Assembly (NCBI GenBank): GCA_964019695.1
Contig: OZ026525.1
Span: 68,121,753-68,185,752, forward strand
Source: Loripinus fragilis
Taxonomy: Eukaryota; Mollusca; Bivalvia; Lucinida; Lucinidae
Direction of reading: 5' to 3'
Length of the DNA: 64,000 bases
The translations under genes were made by a program, and so were the position numbers. The notes under the pieces were generated by a model. That model made no database searches, was not told the origin of the DNA, and saw nothing but the letters and a program-made list of their open reading frames with translations. Shown here piece by piece: positions 12,201 through 26,700 of the stretch (within the stretch, counting starts at the first letter, position 1; the number at the start of each line of letters is the position of its first letter).

Positions 12201-14709
12201 GATGTCCCCATTTTAATGCTCTTCTGCAGTTTCGTCTCCAATTGGAGCGTTGCAAGCCCCATAAAGCTGCATGTTATCCAACAAAATGTGACGTTATTAA
12301 AGAGCGCATATGAATGTTGTACATTTGAAAAGCTTTCCTCACATAACATACACAAATGAGATATCAAATCTCTAGGTCCAGAAGATCAAAGGATTTTGCC
12401 AACATTAGAGTTGTTACACACACACACAGACCAAAAACAATATGCCAGAGCAGTAAAGGTTCAGACAAAACTGCACATATGTACAGTCTCACAATAGCAT
12501 TCACTGATTGAACACACAAAGTAGGGATGCAGATGAAGGCTTGTGCCAAATTTCAGGCATCCAGCCCCATAAGTGGCTTCACTCTTTAAGTTTTAAGAAA
12601 TACTTTACGCACAGGATTTTAGTTAAGAGTGCATACCAAAAACATAATTTTCTTATTTCTCAACCAAAACATATGCTGTGGGTACTCAAAAGAACCGTCT
12701 CTATGAGACGGTTCTTTTGAGCACCCAAAACATATGTTAAGCCTGATGGGTAAGAAAATATTTACAAATTACGCTCAAATATTTTGTATATCTAAACCTA
12801 TGTTTACGTATATGAAATAAAGTACCAGAATCTCATGAGCTGGCAACCAGCAAAATATCACTAGAAATCCTGTTTGTGGAACACTGTCCCCCCAACCATA
12901 TGCCGGTGCATAAATGTGGTAGTCATTTGTTTTCAACAATGACCAAATAACATGGCCCTTGTTTGTTTGTTTGATTTGATGCTTTACATCCCATCAACAA
13001 TCTTTCAGTTATTTAGGGATGTGTCTTCCTGGTTTAAACCAGTACTAATCTTGGATTAATGTGTCTTGTGCAAGGACGCAATGCAGTGACGCTGGTGAGG
13101 CTCAAACCCATGGCCACTCGGTCTTGTGTCAAGCACTCTACCACTGAGTCACTGCATGCCCTTGTTTGAAAAAATGACTACCATTTGCCTTTTTAAATAT
13201 AGTATGGTCAGATATATATAAGATAATGGAAAGAGTGGCCAATATAGGTAGACATCAGTAATGGACTACCCCAATTTTAATGATGATATATAACATGGAA
13301 GAGTCTATTTTGAATAAAATTAAACTCTTGTAATATTTTCAAAAATCCATTCAAAAGTTAATCAGGTATTCCAAATATCATCCACTATCAGTTTACTTGG
13401 TTTCAAAAATAGTAAGTGAGTATGATCAGGAAATACCACAATCACAAACCACAGACAACCCTGTGGCACCGCGAGGAAGAGCCGCTCAACCATCACAAGA
13501 CACCAGGAAGACAAATTAAGCAAAGCAACCAGCTCTCTCTTCCCCATCAAGATGATCGCAATACTAGAACGGACACAAAGCAACGTACAACAAAACATAG
13601 AACAGTTACAGTCTCCTGTAGTTCTTATAGCTTGTGTGATATTTTACTGACAAGGCAGGGATTTTCCTACCTTTCTGAAGTCCAGGCCAGGGGCCTGTTG
13701 AATTTAGGGAAAAGAGCATTTGGACTATCAAAATTGGGAAAAATTGACGAAGTCTAAAAGAAATGGACCACCATTTTATTTGTATAACAAACTTTATAAG
13801 AAATAAGCAATCTGTAAAGCTGTAACATATGTGTTGCTTTAATTGCCTATCATAAAAACTCATGAAAATTTAATAGCATAAAAATGTGAATGAAAACAAG
13901 TTTTCATTCACATTTTCATGCATCTGTAACTTTGGTATTTTTGTTTGGATTTTAATGAAATATTCACCAAAATATAGAACTAAGAAATTGAGAAAGAAGA
14001 TGGGGCCAGGGGCCTGTTTTCACCAAAATTGGGAATGATATACATTATATTGGGAAGTTTTTGCTCATTTTAGAATTGGGAAGGGACCGATATTCGGCCC
14101 CAACTCAGGCCAAGGAAAATCTCTGCAAAGTATGTGTGAGGAATGGCATGATGGATGGACAGATGGAAAAGCCCAAATATGCCCCCCCCCCCCTTTAACT
14201 TGTGGGCAAAAAAATTACAGTGGGGCTAAAAAAATATCAAAAAGGCCTAGAAAGATCAAAATTAGAGTAAGGAGTTACCTTTCCTTCTCAATCTCCAGAG
14301 AAAGCTGATCCATATCACCCGTTATAAGGAGGTCACAACTACCTTCAGTTACTGACTCATTGGGACCAAAGTCATCAGATAAGTTAAGGTGGGTAAGATC
14401 TGTACTTAATGTTGGTAAGCTGTATAAACCCTGAAAAATTACAAGCATTTAATTTTAACCCTTTCCCCGTCATTCATGACTTTTGTCTTCTGCTCTCTTT
14501 TCTGCTTATGTTTATAGGTACCCGTTGCCAAATACTGCAAACAATATGGACCCAGATCAGACTGCTCCTTTGTGAGTAGTCTGATCAGGATTCATAGTGT
14601 TTGCTTCAATGATAAAATCTTATCTAGTCTGAAGTATACTTGAATATAAGCAGCAGACAAAAAAAAGGCAGACGAAATTTCCATCTAACACAAATATTGG
14701 TGTGGCAAG

Positions 14710-14791
<82 letters not shown>

Positions 14792-17700
14792 TTTTTTTTA
14801 TTAACATGCAGGTGCGGGAGCGCAGTGGCTCAGTGGTTGAGTGCTTGACTCAAGACCGAGAGGCTGTGGATTCGAGCCTCACCGCCTTCACTGCCTTGTG
14901 GTCCTTGAGCAAGACACATTAATCGTTACGGTAGCTTAGTACTGGTATAACCAAGGAAGACCCGTCCCTGTTTAACTGAAAGATTGTTGATGGGACGTAA
15001 AGAATCAAATCAATAAAACATGCAGGTGCAGGGCATCATCCACAACAGTGGGCCCCCTCCAGGTAGCTGGGTAGCTGCACCCATAGCAGATCTCTCAACA
15101 GACCTCCTGGTGTTCCTTCCTTGGGGATCATATGTTGTGAGCTCCAACGCACGGCAACTGTTCTCCATCAATTTCTTTCACGTCATCAAGCACCCAAGAT
15201 TTTGATACATATTGCATATTGATTAATTCACTTTCAAAAAAGTGTGTGCAGCTACATGGTAGGACTACAGATCAAACTTTCAGCCTATGCCTATTTTGTT
15301 TTTATATTTTGTGTAAAAAGGTAAAGGTCTCTTATTTGGGCCTAGACGCGAGAAAACCTGTCTTCAGGGGATTGCGAACAGCATCCCCGCAGCCTGATCA
15401 GCACCTTTGTTATTCGCTTATTGGAAAGTATCATATGTCAACTTGCTACAGGCGAAATTTCAATTTTCTAGCTAGTCTCTGTAGCTGAGGAGACTGGTTT
15501 GAAACTCCCTTTGTCGGAAACCTTGAAGACAGGTTTTCTCACAACATGGTCCATTTAATGCGGGTAGTCTACGAAAGTCCCCACCTGGTATGGATGGAAC
15601 GACTTGTTTCCAGCAAAGCCCACAGTGCGTGCAATTACCTCCCCGATTATCCAGTCTAGGCCGATACTGCTGGTAAAAGTACCCAATTAGGATACCACCT
15701 AGCACTGAATAATTAGTCAATAGTCCCGCCGCTACCGGGGATCGAACCCAGGTTTTGTTTGTTTGTTTGTTTGTTTGATTTGATTCTTTACGTCCCATCA
15801 ACAATCTGTCCGTTAAACAGGGACGGGTCTTCCTGGGTTGAACCAGTACTAAGCTAGGATTAGTGTGTCTTGCTCAAGGTCCACAATGCAGCAACGCTGG
15901 TGAGGCTGAAACCCGGGGCCTCTCGATCTCGAGTCAAGCACTCTACCACTGAGCCACTATCCTCCCTATCAAACCCAGGTTGCAAGCTTCTTAGTCCAAG
16001 GCACTAACCACTCGACCACAGAACCACCTGTATGTAAGCAGCCAAGGCTCTGGTGAGACTGCACAAATGTGGAGGCTAGCCTGAGCCTTGGCTGTTTCCT
16101 GATGCAATAAGTACAAAAGTCACATAAGCTGGCTCTTATAGACATCTTCACACCCTCGGGTTCAAGCTGACAGTAGGGAGGTGACTTCTCTCTCAAGGAA
16201 AGTTAGGGAGAAATGACAGTCAGATAGGGAGAAGTTATAGCACAAAATTACGAAATTTCTGTCAGTTTAGAAGCAAATTAGCCATTACACATACTATTAC
16301 CATTAAATAGAAGGAGAAATAGGTCGCAGTGGTAGTAGATTGTCACCACAGCTTGCCTTTGTGTGGTAACAGAATGAAAATGAGACTCCCTAAAAAAAAA
16401 TATTATTTTAGGGAGACTCTCACTTCTCCCTGGGTCCCATTTAGGGAAAAATTTCGGCCCCTAGGGGAACTATTTCGCCTAAGTCACCCCTAGTGTATTC
16501 CCTGAGTCCCTAACAATTGGTATAAAACTGTTTCTGAAGATTCCATCCAAGCTTAATTATATCTGGATGGTAAAATCACCAAAAACATAAAAGGTTAGCC
16601 TTTTGCTGACAAATACTCACTGGATACATCTGACCATCTCTTCTCACTTCTAACAACTTGTCTTTAGCTAATTTCTCCGATAATCTGGCAATCCTGAGTT
16701 CTTCTCGTAACATATTAGCTTCTTGTGCTCTGAATGAAAAACAAAATCATTACAGGGTTCATAAAGGTGAGTTTGTGTTAATTTGTGTTAATTCTCACTT
16801 CTAACAACTTGTCTTTAGCTAATTTCTCCGATAATCTGGCAATCCTGAGTTCTTCTCGTAACATATTAGCTTCTTGTGCTCTGAAAGAAAAACAATCATT
16901 ACAGGGTTCATAAAGGTGAGTTTGTGTTAATTTGTGTTAATTCTCACTTCTAACAACTTGTCCTTAGCTAATTTCTCCGATAATCTGGCAATCCTGAGTT
17001 CTTCTTGTAACATATTAGCTTCTTGTGCTCTGAAAGAAAAACAATCATTACAGGGTTCATACAGGTTTGTGTTAATTTCAAGGACTTTTCAAGATGATTT
17101 TAAAGGCAACGGCTTCCTACCGGTTTTAACTGAATTGTAGAACATTACGGAATGGGTTGAAAAAAAATACAATTCTCCATGAATCTAGCTGAATCCTAAC
17201 AATTATCGATTCTTGATGATTCGGGGCATTTGTGGTCTGTGCGGAATAGGGGCATTAGAAAACAGTAAAATCCAAGTACTTTTTAAGTTATTTGAGTGAT
17301 TCTCCACCACTTTTAAAGCAGATTTAAATTTCAAGTACTTTTCAAGAAAGCCCTTTTTATTCAAGCATTTTTCAAGCCTGTGTGAACCCTGCAGTAGAAC
17401 TTGTGCTTTGCTTGATTGTTATCTATATAAAATGATTCAGCTTTTCACAAAAAAAAAACAGATAATAATACTAATTTGATGCTTTTATCCAGATTTTTCA
17501 AGTAGGCTGAAAAAATTGAGGTCGTGGAAGAAGTCCAAAACAAAAATTAACTGAAGCAAGACTCTCAAATCTACCTATGGGACTCATCTGGGAAGAAATG
17601 GCTGCATAGTAATAAAGTGTTAAAACTAGTCCCACCCTACATAGCCTCCTAGCAAACCAATTGTCAGTATGTATGTATTGGTTTTGAACTATACACATAG

Positions 17701-20700
17701 CATGGTAGCAGGGGGCCAATTTCATTTAATTATTTTGAATTCTGACTACATGGGTAAAAGTTCAAAATTTCCAAAATCCTGAACTTTTGATATTCAAACT
17801 TTAAAACAGACAGAATGCCTACAAAATAATAGCAATTTCACATTGAAATGGTCAGTTGTCTTAAACCATACATAAATAAATCAGAAAAGCTATCATAGTC
17901 TTTTGAATTCAGCATTTTGAGGCTGACTTTCTGTGGAAAGTCAGCCTCAAAATCCTGAATTCAGGAATAATCCTGAAAACTTTCACCCATGTGACTATTC
18001 ATTTAAGGAGATAATCTTTAAAGTTTCCTTCAATTAAGAATTCAAATTTTGATTTCAATTTTAATGATGTGATGAAGAAGGTTTAGGGAGCTTCTCGCTT
18101 TATGTAGAATTTTAGCTTCTCCCACATTCTTCATAACATCATTAGGAGCGTAGCCAGAGGCTTTATCATGTTAAAGTCCACCAAAAATATTTGGTGGATT
18201 AAGAGATATCTGACCTTGTTGGTCTGCGCCTTTGTTGTTTGCAATCAAGAAAAGTCAGTTTCTCGTTTCTATGCCCAAATGATGTTGAAACCCTGGCTTC
18301 CTGGCCTCCGCCTGGCAACGCGCCTGGGAAGGTTAAAAAATAAAATTTCAATCTTTACATTTACACAGGCAAATCTCTTCATCAGCAAATAAAGACAGTT
18401 GCTCAATAAAAGTTCATCTATTACATTAGGGAAGACAGGGGTAAGTGTAAATATTGATGTATATATGGGAAACAAGCAGCAATATTTTTAAACAGATAAA
18501 ATTTGTTTTTGTTCACCTTTGTTCAGAATCTGTTAATAATTTCCCGAGTATAACCTCAAAATCCCGGGCTCTATACTCCATTGCATTTCTTTCTTCTTCT
18601 GTCTATAATAGAAAATGACACAATATCAGTGTATGTTAGTGTTAGAAATAAGCAGTTAGAAATCAGCTTGCCCATCATAATCAGGGCTTCAGATTTTTTT
18701 CAAGAATGGTGGGCCAAAGTGACCCATGGAGTAAAAAATGGCGGGTCATTTTCTGAAATGATGGGCTCTGAAGCGTATCAAACTGACCACAGTTGACATT
18801 TGGGTAGTATACTTTATCTACACACTGACACAGACACTTGTATGCATATTGACTGCTGATTATACAGTAAAACCTGTCTTAGGGGCCACTCAAAAAAGAC
18901 CAATTATCGCCTAATGCAGGTCAAATGTAATGCAGAATGCTCCAAAGGGAGCATTCTGGAATCCTGCTCCAAGGGGGAGCATTCTGCAATCCTTTCGACC
19001 TTCATTAAGCTACCATTTTTTATTAAGAACTTTGTATGGTCTTTTTTGAGTGGCTGCTTAAGACATGTTTTACTGTATTGACAACCTTCATGAACTTTCT
19101 GTTTTGTGGAGTTTGTAGACTCCCTGTAAGATGAATATTTTTTTTATTAATGAGATTTTTTCACAACTAAAAAGGAAGGGTCCACTGGGCCCACTGCCTT
19201 GGAAAGTGAAGGGCCATATTTTGAAATCATGGGACAATGACCCAGGCCCACCATAAATAGGAAGGCCAGCATAATAAAATTTTGGAGAGAATAAAAACAG
19301 CTTTATTTATTTCTGGATGTAAATAGCTAAAACAGGTACAGTTTCTATACTTACAATAGATCAAAGAGCACGCCGCTTGTCAGTGAATTGGCAATTTGGT
19401 CACACATGGTGACTGTGTAATGTTTGTTTACATGCCAATCACACAATTTCCTGACTACTGCTGCATACAATGGATTAATTAATTAAATACGCAATCGGCT
19501 GAAAAGGTTAGATCAAACAGTCCAGCGTATCTGTTATTTTCTTATGAAATGGAATCGATTAAGGCCTTGGAAAATACATTGAAATTGATCAACGGGACCA
19601 AATTTTTGAAACGAGTTATCAGTTTTATTCACTCAGCCATTCTCAAGATAAACATTGTAAAATTACAATAATATAAAGGGAAAAATACCTGGACCAGGCC
19701 GCCAGGTAGAGGTATATCATAATATCAAGTTATGCATTGAGGAGTTAACGAGAGTGGACTGTAATATGGTGATTAGAGCTTTGTATCATAGCATGACTCA
19801 TGTCCTACCCAGGGGTGTGGAAATAGTAAAATTTTCTACTTGTCCAGGGACAAGTAAATGGCCATAATGTACTTGTCCAAAGAAAATTTTAATTGTCGAC
19901 AGTACAGATTAGCTTGTACTTTTCTGTGCTTAAACAATTTACACTTTCGAAAAAAGTATGAAACCAGTTTTCCTATCAACTCTCTTGTAAACAGTCTATG
20001 ATCCAGATCAGCTGGCTTCTAAAGAAGCCAGCTGATCAGGATCCACACTGTTTTCAATGCAACATGTGAACTCATAATAATTAATCAAAATATGTAATAC
20101 AAAATTTTATTAACTTTATAATAAATTTAGCACTTGTCCAAGGACAAGTAAATTGAAGTTTTCAACTTGTCCTGAATGAAATGGGACCAGGTCGGACAAG
20201 TCTCGCATGGTATTTCCACAGCCCTGTCCTACCTTTCTTGCTGTAAGTCTTATTCGCTGTATCTCTGACTCGGCCTCTGAGGCTTTCTGAGATAATAATG
20301 ATGTCTCTTCTTCCGCTATTCTAGCCTTCTCTGCCAACAACTCAGCTGTTTCTTCTGATCATGCCACATAAAATTGTCAATATTTTCTTACCCCATCAAT
20401 TTTGACATATGTTTTGTGTGCTCAAAAGAACCGTCTCATTGAGACGGTTCTTTTGAGTACCCACAACATATCTTTTCAATAAGAAATAAGAAAACTATTT
20501 TTTTATACACACTTTAAACTAAAGGCCTGTCCTACCTTTCTAGCTGTAAGTCTTATTCTCTGTATCTCTGACTCGGCCTCCGAGGCTTTCTGAGATAATA
20601 ATGATGTCTCTTCTTCTGCTATTCTAGCCTTCTCTGCCAACAACTCGGCTGTTTCTTCTGACCGAGCCTACAACAGAAGAAAAATAATATGGTCCACAAT

Positions 20701-23700
20701 AGATCAGCTGTTGTAACAGAAATGGAATATAGGATAGAAAATTCAACCCTTTGTGACATCTAACTAGGGTCTGCACAATGTGTCAATACGAGTTATGTCC
20801 GTAAAGTCCGTGGACAAGTCTTATTTAGGTCTTATAAGTGCCTGATTTCGATACTGTTGTATATAATTCTTTAAAGCGACATAATACAAATAATTTGAAT
20901 TACTCAATGTACAAAATAGATGAAAAATATGTATCTTGTTCTCGTTTGTTAACATGTACCCCAGTCCCCCTAATATGCCGGCAGGTATCAAAACTTACAA
21001 TTTTAAAATTAATAGTCATGACATGATTCTTAATATCAAATGAACAGGATGCCCCATATTTTTAACACTGATGAAGGTGAACATATAAATGATGTACTGA
21101 AAATAATGAGTGGATGTGAAGTGTTTTGCTAATTTTGTAGGCTCATTACCAAAATAGCTGTTGATTTGATAGGGCGATCAAAGGTAAATGTTAGTGTCAG
21201 CAAAAACAGGCCACCCATAGAATTATGGGGTTTTATTCAAACTATACCTCTAAATGTATTCAGATTGATGTCAATTAGTTTCTTATAACCTTATAGTTTG
21301 TAAATATGTGTTGAAAGTTTATCAAATAAGTTTCCATTTGATATTCCAGCAACTGTTCGTTACATACCACCATTTTTGTTCAAAATGTCTTGAAAATAGC
21401 CTGGAACAGTACCAGGTGTACTAAAATGCTATTTCTGTGCATATACTTAAACTATTTGTGTTGATTAAACCGACTATATACTACGTTGTTTCTCTAAATG
21501 AAACAAGCAACAAAAAGCTAAAATAGAAATTTATTTTTTGACATAAACGAAAAACTTCAGGGCTAGTATAGTATAAAATAGGGACATCCTGATGAATACA
21601 GACACCTGCCCTGCGGATAGCATGGTGCCTATTATAGTAAAACCATCGGAAGGGACATATCGCTAGTCGTATCTTCATCATTTTGCACACATGTATTCCT
21701 GATAAATTACTGAATATAATGATATAGCTGAAGAAACTAGAAATTGTTTATGTTGAGCTGTGGACAGGCTGTCCATGAACTTTAAGGACATACCTCATAC
21801 ATTTGCTAACAGCTCTTAAGTCAAGAAAATTGGTGCAAAATCAAAGAACTCTTTTGCATGCTGGGTAAGTGTTCATGCTTTTGTTTTCCTTTGCTGACAT
21901 TTTATTTAAAGTTTAAAAATTCTCTCAGGAACACTATCAGAGTATTAAATGGTTTGGATCCAGATCAGGACCGACATTCTGTCGGTCCTGTTCTTGGTCC
22001 AAACTATTTGCAAAGCTTATGATCAGAAGATGACAAAATTTGCAGCTAGCAAGGAGAGTATCAAAACAATTATTCTATGAAAGAATATTTGATATTATGA
22101 CGTACTTAGATTGTTACTTCAAGATCAATGCTACATGCAGACAATGGCCATTCATAGGCCTGGTTAAGCAAAAATTTTGAGCACAAAATGTTATTATTTT
22201 CTTGCCCATCAATTAAAACATACCTTTTGGGTGCTTATTAGAACCATCTCACTGAGATGGTTCTTTTGAGTACCCACAACATATGTTTTGGTTGAGATTT
22301 AAGAAAAATATTTTTTAACTATGCACTTTTATCTGGAGTTTTGGGACTCATAATTCTGATGCTATTTGTCTGTGAAGGCAAGCTTTTTTCTGCCATATTA
22401 GAATGACATTTTGGGCTGAAGATTGCGACTATTACTTTATCACGCCTACCAAAGGCTCGAATGCTCAACATCTGGTTGAATATTAAAAACAACTGCTCTA
22501 TGAAGAAAATAAAAAATCGGGGAATGTCATGCAACAGCCTATGTATTCCTGCGTTTGTGGTATAAATACGAGCTCAGTAAGTATTCTCATTAGGTCATAT
22601 TTACTTTTCGCACGATAAACACGTTCCTGTCGAATTCTGGTACACCTAAATGTAAATCTGACAAAACGAGAGAACTTTCTGACCACAAATTTATACCACA
22701 AGCGTAGGAATGAATAGTCTGTTGAATGAATGTCGGATGATTCCCTGATTTTTTATTCTCTTCCTGGAGGAATTGTTTTTAATATTCAACCAGATGTTGA
22801 GCATTCGAGCTTTTGGTAGGCGTGTTTATACCAAAAAGACTTACAACAGCAGTATACAAAAGTGGGCGTGTATTTTTCCTATATTCTATGCTGTGGCTTT
22901 ACTAGATTCTAGTAGCTGATAATGCATATGTCTACAAGGTATTTAGCCTTAGTCAAGAACCCACTACAGGGTTCCCATAGGAATTCAAAAACACAATTCC
23001 ATGATTTTTCCATGATTTTTCCATGATCAACAGTGTTATTTCCATGACTATATGCACAGCCTCCAACCCTCTCTTTTTAGCAGCATCTTCACCAAGCTGA
23101 GCTAAAATGCTGAATGTTGAAACAACAGCATGCATGTAGACCATGCATGCATTTTGAGATAATTAAAACTTGAAATGACTAGTAGCCAGAAAACTAGCTG
23201 TCGGACACACAAGTGTCCGCCAGCTAGTTTTCTGGCTACTGGTCGTTTCGTCAAGTTATTACACAAAATTCCATGATTTTTCCATGATTATTCAGGTTTT
23301 TTCAAATACCATGATTTTTCCATGCATGGAACTTTTTTAGTGATTTTCCAGCTTTTCCATAATTTCCAGAGCTTGTGGGAACCCTGCCACTAACCAGTGA
23401 TTCTTGAGCAATTCTAGCATCGTCATGTAGCTGAGACAATCTTCTCTCAGTCTCAATAACCGACTTACCAGTGATTCTTGAGCAATTCTAGCATCGTCCT
23501 GTGCCTGTGACAATCTTCTTTCCAGATCTTCTTTTTCCTTCAAGGCTTCTTCCTTCAGTTGTTTCTCCTTTGCAAACCTCTGTCTCTCCATCTGTTTTCT
23601 GGCTTTCTCCTCTCTGGCTTGAGCCTTCATTTGCTGCACTTCCATTGGATCTGGTTTTCTCCTTCTCATAAACAGTTCATGATTGCCTACACATAGTTCT

Positions 23701-26700
23701 AATATCTGAAATCAGACCAATTAGTGAATAACAAAGGGGCTGATCAGGCTGCCCAGATGCACAGGCTGGTCTGCGCCTTTGTTATTTGCAAACCCCAATG
23801 ACAGGTTTTCTCGCATCAAGGCCTACATAGTTCTAATATCTGAAACGGGACAATATTTAAGCCAGTTTGTGAGATTTTGTTACTTATGGCGCTTGTGTAA
23901 ATTACAGTTAAACTTTAATGGCTCAAACACTGATGGCTTGTATATCATGGTTAATTAGAACTCTCTCTCGAGTCCATTACACCCAGATACACCCAGATAT
24001 ATCTAAGGTAATTTAGGCAGGTTTGTCTTATTCTATCCTTAAAAGGTATGTTGTGTTTTAGGGCTGTTTGACTAGACGGGTGATGATCTGCCGGGATGAA
24101 TTTCAATTGCTTTTAATTCATGGTTGGGTGTGACAAAAAGTATTTTATGCATGCTCAGGTTTAGAATGGAGCACCACAAAAAAATGGGTGGGTTATTACA
24201 CCCAACACATATTTTTGAGGGTTTCCCATCCAATTTTAGTGTTGAAAATGCAATTAAATCTATTAAATAGAACTTAATATTTTTTCATTGATACCACCAT
24301 CCATCCTATCAATGTTCCATTTTTAGTCATATTTACACTTTAACTGTAATATACATGTACTTTGCTTTCCAAAATAGTGTGAATTCCGACAATTATCCGT
24401 GTTGACATTTAAAACATTTATTAAACATATTTTATCTCTTGGAAATAATAACAGTCTCCGATAACTGTCAATCACTGTATGAATCTAGGTTTTCTTGTCC
24501 TTCCTATTGTAAAATAATGCATCAGTCATTTGTTACCATGGAGATGCCTACCCCATCCCCACAACACAGCACATCTAAAATATACATACCAGTTTATTTA
24601 TTCTAATTTTCGGTGCATAGAAGACAAAATCTGGTGATTTCTTCTCCACAGCTTTTATCACAAACTGAAAGGTAAAATAAAATGGACTAGTGTTTGCATG
24701 TTTATTGTTGGCTAAACACAAAATATCTAATGATGCTTTCAACAAAAGAGCTCAGGTTTGATGCATCAAACAGGGCATACATAAATTGTGTGAAAATTTT
24801 ATAGACGGATGGCTGAGAATGGGTTTGCTCCCCCCCCCCCTAGGGAATTTTGCAGACATATCCTATCTTGTAGAGAATTAAAAGCCGAGTCTTTTAAGAG
24901 ATGTTTGCACTCTGTGCTCCGGGGCGTTAGTCTGTAAGAGCCTGTAACATACGTTACTTAATCAAACTAAGAAAAAGTAAATTGAAAGTTTGGGCTACAA
25001 ATTAAAGACATTAAAATATTTATTTTTAAAAATCATTCATATAGTCTGCATACTGGATATCTTAACTACATATGACAGCCATTTGAACAAAATTGCCGCT
25101 TCCTAAGGTGTCATATGCGTTACATAAATCAGATAACCCATTAAAATTTGCAAGTGTGGCTAACATCATTTACATTCATAATCTCTCTGTGTGTTTTGCA
25201 AAATGTTTTTAACCATGTCTGACTAGCTTATGCAATTGGCTAACAGAGAAATTAAAGTTTGTTTCCCTAGCTTGAATATTTTTTCTGGAATAAGCAATTA
25301 AACAACCCTACCCCTACCCAGTTTTAAGGTGAAATGTTTGGAATTAAAACTAAAGTAAAAATAGTTAAAAAATATTTGCAGTTGATGAATGTGTTTCATT
25401 GTTTGGGATTTATTTGCTTATATGAAAAGACTCATAAATCTGCAAGTTTGTTGCAAAATTTTTAATATCAGAGGCTTTAACATATGTTACCTGATGTAAT
25501 AAATGGGCAAGCTCATTGTCTTTACGTAAGATATGCCTAAAAATGTTTTAATCTCCTCGAGGGAATTTTGCAGACATGTTCCTTCTTAAAGTACAACTCC
25601 AGCTGCATCGAATAAAGGATGTTTGCACTCTCTATGTTGGGGCGTTAGTCTGAAACAGCGTGTTACATGCGTTACTATATCATATAAAGGAAATGCAGTT
25701 TGAAAGTTTGAGCTAAAATTGTGAAAAAATCTTGCAGCTGTTGGATATCTTACATTGTTTAGGGATTTTAAACTGGCTCCTATGATAAAGACTTATATAT
25801 CTGCTAGTTGTCTACAAGTTTTAAAGATCAGAGAGCGCTACATATGTTAGCATGATAAGTAAAATCATCAAACAGTATTTTGACATCAAGCTGAATAAGG
25901 GCCTGCTCCATCCTAATCCCCTTTGGAATTCTGCAGACAAATTACATCTTATGTAACCATTCAAGGTGCATTTAATAAGAAATGTTTGCACTCTGCAAGT
26001 CGAGGCGTTAGCCTTTAACAGCTTGTTACATATGTTACTATATAAATTTGAGAATAAGAAATTTGAATGTTTGAGCTACTAAAAGAAGACATTAAAATTA
26101 TCTAATAAATTGACATTCTTATAGTCTTTATACTGGATGTCTTTACTGCATATGTAAGCTGTTTAACATTAATACGACTAACTGTGGTGTTATGTGCGTT
26201 ACATGAACCTAATTCTAATTTAAAAGCTATAATTGTTGCTATCGTCATTTAGTTAAACATCTTCTATGGCTTGGTTTCAAACTGTTTTATCAGATTTTAC
26301 AAACATATACTCAATTGATGAATAGGAAAAACCAAGTTTGCTTTTCTATCTTAAATATATTGTCTTATAGGAGCTAATACACAGCCCTACTACCAGTTTT
26401 ACAGAGAAGCGAATTTTGTTATTACCGTTTAAGTAAAACACATGAAAGCTATTACAGCATGTGGATATATTTCATTTTCTTACTCTGCCTTGCTCATATA
26501 TCTGCAAGATGTCATTAAGTTTAAGATCAGGACACTTAATGTGTACTTATAAGTCTTTGGTGCCAAAACACTAGAAATTATATTCATTTCTGATTATCAA
26601 GCCCATGCACTGTTTTGCAGATTTTATCAATGACCTTTTGGACACATTTCCTAATACGGTGCATATAATGCTAAATATAGAGCCACAAATAGAAAAGATA

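Larger units (their letters stand above)
16774..17072 (-). repeat. 149-bp tandem duplication of exon 11, its acceptor and a MITE end
   Basis: The unit consists of the exon 11 copy, about 20 nt of upstream intron including the acceptor, and about 45 nt of the terminus of the CAGGGTTCAT element that begins at 17051. The MITE end is therefore included in each duplication, so the insertion came first. Confidence 0.88.

Noticed and set aside
13416..13757. 113-codon open frame on the plus strand
   Set aside because: It spans a dispersed remnant and the start of a hAT-like MITE; no family resemblance in that frame.
14711..14792. CRISPR-like or coding histidine/isoleucine repeat
   Set aside because: Plain trinucleotide microsatellite in a eukaryotic intron.
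14815..14890. Possible tRNA gene (good A and B boxes)
   Set aside because: No acceptor stem closure and it is followed by a shared SINE body; also true of 46195-46270 and the other heads.
16774..23392. Idea that the CAGGG elements are introners that created the NF2 introns
   Set aside because: The intron positions match human NF2, so the introns are older than the insertions, which lie inside existing introns or exon copies.
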